Below, one piece after another: positions 58,332 to 64,000 of a stretch of 64,000 nucleotides of DNA. A model generated the notes under the pieces. The model saw nothing but the letters and a program-made list of their open reading frames with translations. It was not told where the DNA came from and did not search any database. Source of the DNA: CADEEN01 sp963783785 (GTDB lineage Bacteria > Pseudomonadota > Gammaproteobacteria > Burkholderiales > Burkholderiaceae_C); contig CAWAOQ010000019.1 of assembly GCA_963783785.1 (NCBI GenBank), positions 30,687 through 94,686 of the forward strand, written 5' to 3'. Numbering within the stretch: the stretch's first letter is position 1; each line of letters starts with the position of its first letter. Position numbers and translations under genes: made by a program.

Positions 58332-58643
58332 ATGACCGACTATGTGACCGACGTCAGGAAGTACACCTCGAACGTCAATGAGACCGCCGTCGCTGCGATC
58401 GTGAAGTATTGCGGCATCGCGCTGCAACGGGCGGATTCATCGCTGGTGTCCGCCTCGGACTCGAAGGAACTGGCAACCATTCGCGAAGGCTTCGCCGCCA
58501 AGAAACTGGGGTTGACCGCCGAGGCGGCGGACGCCGGCATCAAGGCTGCCGCCGAAAAGATGAAGGCGACGGGGCACAAGAGCCGCGTGACCTTCTACTA
58601 CCTGCTGGCGGAGGCCACGGGAACGCTGAGCAAGCTGGGCTGA
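58332..58643 (+). CDS. DUF2853 family protein
   Basis: A 103-residue soluble helical protein with the DUF2853 layout: YVTDVRKYTSNVNETAVAAIVKY at the start and SRVTFYYLLAEATGTLSKLG at the end. The function is unknown. AGGAG lies seven bases before the ATG. It converges with nuoN, 74 bases apart. Confidence 0.88.
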   Translation: MTDYVTDVRKYTSNVNETAVAAIVKYCGIALQRADSSLVSASDSKELATIREGFAAKKLGLTAEAADAGIKAAAEKMKATGHKSRVTFYYLLAEATGTLSKLG

Positions 58644-58673
58644 GCGCAGACGCGCCGGGCCTCTGCACGCCTC

Positions 58674-58702
58674 GCGCCTCGGGTGGCCATCACCCCGGGC
58701 GC
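58674..58702. other. GC-rich hairpin between convergent DUF2853 and nuoN genes
   Basis: GCGCC (58674-58678) pairs with GGCGC (58698-58702), and an inner GGGTG/CACCC stem extends it. It lies between two converging stop codons. There is no T run on either strand, so it could aid Rho-dependent termination of both genes, but a true intrinsic terminator is not supported. Confidence 0.35.
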
Positions 58703-58717
58703 GATGGCGATCGTTGC

Positions 58718-60106
58718 TCAAAAATGTAGCAGCACCGAACCCGGGAACACGGCCACCAGCATGGTTGCAGCCAGGCAGGCCAGGCTCGCGCCCAGCGCCA
58801 GCTTGCGCATCGGCGTGGCTTCGACGGCGACCGGCGCGTCCGGGCTCATGAACATCAGCTGGATCACGCGCAGGTAGAAGTAGATGCCGAGGTAGCTGCC
58901 GACCAGGCCGAGCACCGCGTAGGTGATGTGACCGGCGGCGATGACGTTCTTGAAGATCAGGAACTTGGCGACGAAGCCGGGGAAGGGCGGGATGCCGGCC
59001 AGCGACAGCATCGCGATGCCGATCATCAGGGCCGCGAACGGCGAGCGCTGGAACAGGCCCTTCAGGTTGTCGAGGCGGTCGCGTTCGCGGTCGTCGTCGG
59101 CCGCCGGCAGCGCGGCGAAGGCCAGCAGGTTCAGCAGCCCGTAGGCGAGCACGTAGAAGGCCACCGCCTGCAGCCGGCCGGCGGGCTCGCCGAGCAAGGC
59201 GTAGAACAGGTAGCCGGCGTGCGCGATCGAGCTGTAGGCGATCATGCGGCGCAGGCTGGGTTGGCGCATTGCGGCCAGGTTGCCCCAGACGATCGAGACC
59301 AGCGGCAGCACCGCCACCAATTCGAGCATCGGCGACGCCAGCTTGGCGTTGCCGAACAGCCGCACCACCGCGAGCAGCACGCCGGCCTTGACCAGCACGG
59401 CCATGTATGCCGTCACCGGCACGCTCGCGCCTTCGTAGGCGTCGGGCGCCCAGGTGTGGAACGGCACGATCGCGGCCTTCAGGAAGAACGCCAGGATCAC
59501 CAGCACGACAGCCGCGCGGGCCAGCGTGTCGGTGGCACCGAGCGAGCGGGAGAAGGTCTCGATCGCCATCGATCCGCTGGTGCCGTAGAGCAGCGACGCG
59601 CCCATCAGGAACATCGCCGTCGCGGTGCCGCCGAGCACCAGGTACTTCAGTGCGGCCTCGGCGCTCTGCGGCCGCCGGTAGGCCAGCAGCACCAGCGTGT
59701 AGACCGGTATCGACATCAACTCCAGGCCGAGGAACAGCGTCAGCACGCTGTCGGCCGACTGCAGCAGGCACACGCCGTACAGCGACGACAGCAGCAGCAC
59801 CGCGAACTCGCCGCCTTCGAACTCGTCGCGCGCCATCAGCAGCACCGGCAGCGCCAGTGCCAGCACCACCGCCTTGGCCAGCAGCGTGGCCGGATCGACC
59901 GAGAACTGCCCTGCGAACGGTGCCGCGGCATAGCCATCGAACGACAGGCTGGCCGCGGCCACCGCAGCGGCCGCGACGCCGAGCAGCGCAACCGCCAGCG
60001 ACGCGCGCTGCCAGCGGCCAGCGATCTCCAGGCCCACCAGCAGCACGATGCCTGCCAGCAGCAGGTGCTCGGGCAGCATCGCCATCAGCACGTCGTGGCT
60101 GATCAT
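58718..60106 (-). CDS. nuoN: NADH-quinone oxidoreductase subunit N
   Basis: A 462-residue antiporter-like membrane subunit of complex I with about 14 transmembrane segments. Conserved proton-pathway regions include LFLGLELMSIPVYTLVLLAYRR, the Lys in AFFLKAAIVPFHTWAPDAYEGA and PSLRRMIAYSSIAHAGYLF. It is the last gene of the nuo operon and overlaps nuoM by four bases (60103-60106). Confidence 0.97.
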   Translation of the reverse strand: MISHDVLMAMLPEHLLLAGIVLLVGLEIAGRWQRASLAVALLGVAAAAVAAASLSFDGYAAAPFAGQFSVDPATLLAKAVVLALALPVLLMARDEFEGGEFAVLLLSSLYGVCLLQSADSVLTLFLGLELMSIPVYTLVLLAYRRPQSAEAALKYLVLGGTATAMFLMGASLLYGTSGSMAIETFSRSLGATDTLARAAVVLVILAFFLKAAIVPFHTWAPDAYEGASVPVTAYMAVLVKAGVLLAVVRLFGNAKLASPMLELVAVLPLVSIVWGNLAAMRQPSLRRMIAYSSIAHAGYLFYALLGEPAGRLQAVAFYVLAYGLLNLLAFAALPAADDDRERDRLDNLKGLFQRSPFAALMIGIAMLSLAGIPPFPGFVAKFLIFKNVIAAGHITYAVLGLVGSYLGIYFYLRVIQLMFMSPDAPVAVEATPMRKLALGASLACLAATMLVAVFPGSVLLHF

Positions 60107-61656
60107 GGTTTCTTCTCCATCAGTCGCGGCGTGCTGACCAGTTGCTGGTAGGCCTTGGCCGCCAGCTCGGTCTTGCGCATCGGCTCATTCGGGAACAAGC
60201 CGAGCCAGAAGATCGCCACGACGATCAGGCCGAGGATGGTCTTCTCGCGCCCGTTCAGATCGGCCAGCGGATGCTGGTCGCTGTGGTGCGGCGCCTTGGC
60301 CGCGCCGTACAGGAAGCCGAGCGCGAAGCGCAGCATGTACAGCGCGCCGAGCACGACACCGGTCACGGCCACCACCACCAGCACCAGCGGCAGGTTGGTG
60401 GTGCCCAGCCGGTACTGGATCCAGGCCGACTTGAACGCGCCCAGCAGGACCAGGAATTCACCGGTGAAGCCGCTGGTGGTGGGCAGGCCCACCGAGGCCA
60501 GCGTCAGGATCATGAAGAACACCGAGTACACCGGCAGCAGCCTGGCCAGCCCGCCGTAGGCGGCGAGTTCGCGCGTGTGGCAGCGCTCGTAGATCATGCC
60601 GACCATCAGGAACAGGCCGGCCGCGACCAGGCCATGGCTGACCATCTGGATCACCGCGCCCTGGATGCCGGCGAGTTCCAGGCTCAGCAGCCCGAGCATC
60701 ACGTAGCCGAGGTGGCTGATCGACGAGTAGGCAATGATCTTCTTGATGTCGTCCTGCACCAGCGCCAGGCAGGCGCCGTAGACGATGCTGATCACCGCCA
60801 GGGTCATCAGCACCGGGGTGAACAGATGGGTGGCGTCGGGGAACAGCGGGAAGCCGAGCTTCATGAAGCCGTAGGTGCCCATCTTCAGCAGCACGCCGGC
60901 CAGGATCACCGAGCCCGCCGTCGGCGCCTCGACGTGCGCGTCGGGCAACCAGGTGTGCAGCGGCACCATCGGCACCTTGATCGCGAAGCTGAGCGCGAAG
61001 GCGGCCAGCAGCCAGGCCTGCACGTCCAGCGGCAGCCGGGCCTTGACCAGGTCGGCGAAGGCGAACGAGGTGATGCCGGTCGCCTGCTGCAGCGAGTAGA
61101 CGAGGTAGATCACCGCGGCCAGCATCAGGATGCTGCCGAAGGCCGTGTACAGCACGAACTTCAGCGTCGCGTAGATGCGCCGCTCGCCGCCCCAGATGCC
61201 GATCAGCAGGAACATCGGGATCAGCATCGTTTCCCAGAACACGTAGAACAGGAACAGGTCCTGCGCGACGAAGGTGCCCATCATCGCGAACTGGATCAGG
61301 AACACCATCGCGTAGAACAGCTTCACGTCCTTCGTGATCGCGGTGAAGGCGCTGGCCACCACCAGCGGCGCCAGGAAGGCCGTCAGCAGCACCAGCAGGA
61401 TGTTGTAGCCGTCCAGGCCGATCTGGTAGTACACGCCCCAGTCGGCGATCCACGGCAGGCGGGTCTCGAACTGCAGCCCGGCGACGCGGCTGTCGAAGCG
61501 CATGTACAGCCACGCGGTGAGCACGAATTGCAGCGTCATCACGCCCAGCGTCAGGCGGCGCGTGAAGTCATCGTGCGCGGCCGGCGACACCAGCAGCAGG
61601 CCGGCGCCGAACAGCGGCAGGAACAGCACGAGGTTGAGCAGGCCGGCGTCAAACAT
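60103..61656 (-). CDS. nuoM: NADH-quinone oxidoreductase subunit M
   Basis: A 517-residue antiporter-like subunit of complex I with about 14 transmembrane segments. Landmarks are DLFLFYVFWETMLIPMFLLIG, the Lys/His region SFAIKVPMVPLHTWLPDAHVEAP and DDIKKIIAYSSISHLGYVMLG. It overlaps nuoL by eight bases (61649-61656). Confidence 0.97.
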   Translation of the reverse strand: MFDAGLLNLVLFLPLFGAGLLLVSPAAHDDFTRRLTLGVMTLQFVLTAWLYMRFDSRVAGLQFETRLPWIADWGVYYQIGLDGYNILLVLLTAFLAPLVVASAFTAITKDVKLFYAMVFLIQFAMMGTFVAQDLFLFYVFWETMLIPMFLLIGIWGGERRIYATLKFVLYTAFGSILMLAAVIYLVYSLQQATGITSFAFADLVKARLPLDVQAWLLAAFALSFAIKVPMVPLHTWLPDAHVEAPTAGSVILAGVLLKMGTYGFMKLGFPLFPDATHLFTPVLMTLAVISIVYGACLALVQDDIKKIIAYSSISHLGYVMLGLLSLELAGIQGAVIQMVSHGLVAAGLFLMVGMIYERCHTRELAAYGGLARLLPVYSVFFMILTLASVGLPTTSGFTGEFLVLLGAFKSAWIQYRLGTTNLPLVLVVVAVTGVVLGALYMLRFALGFLYGAAKAPHHSDQHPLADLNGREKTILGLIVVAIFWLGLFPNEPMRKTELAAKAYQQLVSTPRLMEKKP

Positions 61657-63537
61657 GGCGCCAACTCCACAGCAGTGCGCCGACGATGCCGATCAGCACC
61701 AGCCACGCGTACAGGTGCAGGCTGCCGGTCTGCACGCGGCCCAGCACCCCGGCGCTGCGTTGCCCCAGCGCGGCCAGCCCGTTCAAGGCGCCGTCGATCA
61801 CGCGGCGGTCGCTGAAGCGCAGGAACACCGCGTCCGACAGCCACACCAGAGGCTGGCCGATCACGCGCTCGTAGAGCTCGTCGATGTAGTACTTGTTCGA
61901 CAACCAGCGGTGCAGCCCGGCGAATGCCTGCGCCACCCGCGCGGCGCGCTTCGCACCGTCGCCGAAGAAGTACCCAGGCGCCGAGCACGCCGGTCACGGC
62001 GATGGCCATCGCGAGGTACTTGAGCGGCGTCTCGAGGTGGTGCAGAGATTCATGGGTGGCAGGCAGAGGCAGCATCGGCTCGAGGAAGTGCGGGATCGAG
62101 ATGAAGCCGCCGATCGCCGACAGCGCTGCCAGCACCACCAGCACGCCGGTCATCGAGAGCGGCGACTCGTGCACGTGGTGCTCGACCTCCGGATCCATCC
62201 GCGAGGCACCGAAGAACGTCAGCCAGACCAGGCGGAACATGTAGAACGCCGTCATCAGCGCGGTCAGCGTGGCCACGGCCCACAGCAGCGGCGAGCCGCC
62301 GCGCTCGCTGGCGAGTGCGAACCAGATGATCTCGTCCTTCGACCAGAAGCCGGCCAGCGGCCAGAAGCCGGCGATCGCGGCGGTGGCGATCAGGAAGGTC
62401 CAGAACGTCAGCGGAATCTTCTTCCACAGCCCGCCCATCTTGCGCACGTCCTGCTCGCCGCCCAACGCGTGGATCACGCTGCCGGCGCCGAGGAACAGGC
62501 AGGCCTTGAAGAAGGCGTGCGTGACGACGTGGAAGATCGCCACGCCGTAGGCGCCGACGCCGAGCGCCAGGAACATGAAGCCGAGCTGCGACACGGTCGA
62601 GTAGGCCAGCACCTTCTTGATGTCGGTCTGCACGATCGCGATCGTGGCGGCGAAGAACGCGGTGGCCGTGCCGACGATGGCGATCACCGCCGAGGCCTCG
62701 GGCGCCTGCAGGTAGACGCCCGACATGCGGGCCACCAGGTACACGCCGGCCGTGACCATCGTCGCCGCATGGATCAGCGCCGACACCGGCGTCGGGCCGG
62801 CCATCGCGTCGGGCAACCACACGTGCAGCGGGATCTGCGCCGACTTGCCGGTGGCGCCGATGAACAGCAGGATGCCGACCAGGCTGGCCGGCACCACCGC
62901 GGCGGCGCCGATGCCGAACGCGGCGTTGATGCTGGTCCATGTTCAGCGTGCCGAAGGCCTGGTACAGCACGAACATGCCGAGCAGGAAACCCGCGTCGCC
63001 GATGCGGTTGGTGATGAAGGCCTTCTTGCCGGCGCGCGCATTGGCCAGGTCGTCGAACCAGAAGCCGATCAGCAGGTACGAGGCCAGGCCGACGCCTTCC
63101 CAGCCGACGAACAGCACCAGCATCGAGCGGCCGAGCACCAGCAGCAGCATGAAGAACAGGAACAGGTTCAGGTAGGCGAAGAAGCGGCCGAAGCTCTTGT
63201 CGTGCGCCATGTAGCCGACCGAGTAGATGTGGATCACCGAGCCGACGCCGGTGACGACCAGCGTCATCACCGCACTCAGGCGGTCGAAGTAGAAGGCGAT
63301 CTCGAACGGGAGGCGGCCGATCAGCGCCCAGCGGTAGGCCGTCTCGACGAGCGGCACGTAGCCGCCGGCCTTGAGATCGAGCAGGGCCTTCACGGCGAGC
63401 AGGAACGACAGGATCGGCAGGCCGCAGCCGACCACGGTGACGAAGTTCTTGCCGACGCGGTTGCCGCCGAGTTGCGTGGCCAGCACGCCGTTCAGCACGA
63501 AGCCGAGCAGCGGGAGCAGGACGATCAGCGTGAGCAC
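61649..63537 (-). CDS. nuoL: NADH-quinone oxidoreductase subunit L, two frameshifts
   Basis: About 628 residues, the distal proton-pumping subunit of complex I, with ~16 transmembrane segments and the long lateral helix. Motifs include VGWEGVGLASYLLIGFWF and SAQIPLHVWLPDAMAGPTPVSA, the latter with the lysine-free LHVWLPDAM core, plus DIKKVLAYSTVSQLG. Two single extra bases must be removed: near 62934 (NMD then SINAAFGIGAAAV) and near 61975 (LGAW then YFFGDGAKRAARVAQAF). Complex I needs this subunit, so a double lesion would be unusual in a living genome. GTG 63537 starts two bases after the nuoK stop. Confidence 0.93.
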
Positions 63538-63539
63538 GG

Positions 63540-63842
63540 TTATCCCTTGAGATCGTTGTAGGCGCCGAGGTCCAGCGTGTGCTTGTCGCGGACGAGCAGC
63601 AGCACGATCGGGATGGCCAGCGCGATCTCGGCGGTGGCGACGACGAAGATCAGGAACACCAGCACCGCGCCGACCGTGGTCGCGGTCTGCTGGGCGAAGG
63701 TGACCAGGCTGAGGATCACGCCGTTGAGCATCAGCTCCATGCACATCAGCATCACCAGCACGTTGCGGCGCACGATCACGCCGAGCAGGCCGAGCGAGAA
63801 CAGCGCGATGGCCAGGCCGAGCAGCAGTTGCGTTCTATCCAT
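63540..63842 (-). CDS. nuoK: NADH-quinone oxidoreductase subunit K
   Basis: A 100-residue complex I membrane subunit with three transmembrane helices. The conserved glutamate pair is in VMLMCMELMLNGVIL and VVATAEIALAIPIVLLL. It overlaps the nuoJ stop by eight bases (63835-63842). Confidence 0.97.
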   Translation of the reverse strand: MDRTQLLLGLAIALFSLGLLGVIVRRNVLVMLMCMELMLNGVILSLVTFAQQTATTVGAVLVFLIFVVATAEIALAIPIVLLLVRDKHTLDLGAYNDLKG

Positions 63843-64000
63843 GGCTGGCCTTCCTGCGGCTGACCTTGATCACGGCCAGTGCCGCCACCACCGCGGCCAC
63901 CAGCAGCACCGAGGTGAGTTCGAAGTGCAGCCAGTACTCGTTGAGGAACGAGATGGAGAACCTGGTGATGCCGTAGGCCGTGTCGCCCTTCGCCGCGGCC
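63835..64000 (-). CDS. nuoJ: NADH-quinone oxidoreductase subunit J, C-terminal part
   Basis: The last ~54 residues of NuoJ; the start lies beyond the window. The segment has one transmembrane helix (LHFELTSVLLVAAVVAALAVI) preceded by the FSISFLNEYW loop, as expected of the NuoJ C terminus (LPFEVASLLLL-type helix), and ends in a basic tail. It is followed by nuoK-L-M-N in the usual order. Confidence 0.88.
   Translation of the reverse strand, partial: AAAKGDTAYGITRFSISFLNEYWLHFELTSVLLVAAVVAALAVIKVSRRKASHG

Noticed and set aside
61649..63537. nuoL as a genuine pseudogene or programmed frameshift
   Set aside because: No slippery heptamer lies at either break, and the same +1 signature occurs in eleven other unrelated genes; assembly error is the simpler reading.

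Overview
The window is 64 kb of high-GC DNA from a betaproteobacterium, most likely Burkholderiales of the Rubrivivax/Leptothrix/Ideonella type. This rests on the gene order rimP-nusA-infB-rbfA-truB-typA, the nuo operon layout, and family-level resemblance of most products. It reads as chromosome: there are no phage, plasmid, IS or CRISPR genes. The only mobile-like sequences are three long palindromic repeats (two copies of one ~431-bp family and one unrelated ~445-bp element).

Layout. 1-9.7 kb: the 3' part of a GH31 glycosidase with an overlapping alpha/beta hydrolase, tRNA-Ser(GGA), a DUF2237/SPFH/NfeD cluster, a class I amino-acid decarboxylase, a flavoprotein and fabI. 9.7-18.9 kb: the translation operon rimP-nusA-infB-rbfA-truB-typA, with a promoter, a leader terminator and an infB-rbfA terminator. 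18.9-22 kb: a wax ester synthase/DGAT-type acyltransferase, a hydrolase and palindrome copy A. 22-31.7 kb: an NAD-type malic enzyme divergent from a seven-gene run frdCAB-mmdADCB (diheme fumarate reductase plus Na+-pumping methylmalonyl-CoA decarboxylase), closed by palindrome copy B. 31.7-38 kb: an acyl-ACP-reductase-like protein divergent from an iron alcohol dehydrogenase, a periplasmic transglutaminase-like protein and a CBS protein. 38-48 kb: an Na+/H+ antiporter, then (reading leftward from 47.9 kb) nfnA, a large palindrome, nfnB, korA, korB and a large unknown ferredoxin-tailed protein, with an FNR-type promoter in front of nfnA. 48-58.7 kb: an ABC/MFP/OMF efflux system, a small cytochrome c, a CNBD protein, an SQR-like flavoprotein and small DUF proteins. 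58.7-64 kb: nuoN-M-L-K and the end of nuoJ.

How the genes may work together. Malic enzyme, fumarate reductase and methylmalonyl-CoA decarboxylase form a succinate-to-propionyl-CoA route that would save energy as a sodium gradient. The 2-oxoacid:ferredoxin oxidoreductase, its unknown partner and the Nfn-type transhydrogenase would move electrons between ferredoxin, NADH and NADPH. The acyl reductase, alcohol dehydrogenase and wax synthase could consume reducing power as fatty alcohol and wax ester. Together they look like an anaerobic or micro-oxic redox-balancing programme in an organism that also carries complex I. This is inference from gene content.

Quality note. Twelve genes carry 15 apparent frameshifts, and every one is repaired by removing exactly one base. 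One-sided +1 indels in conserved genes such as nuoL point to residual insertion errors in the assembly rather than real pseudogenes, so these genes are annotated across the shift.
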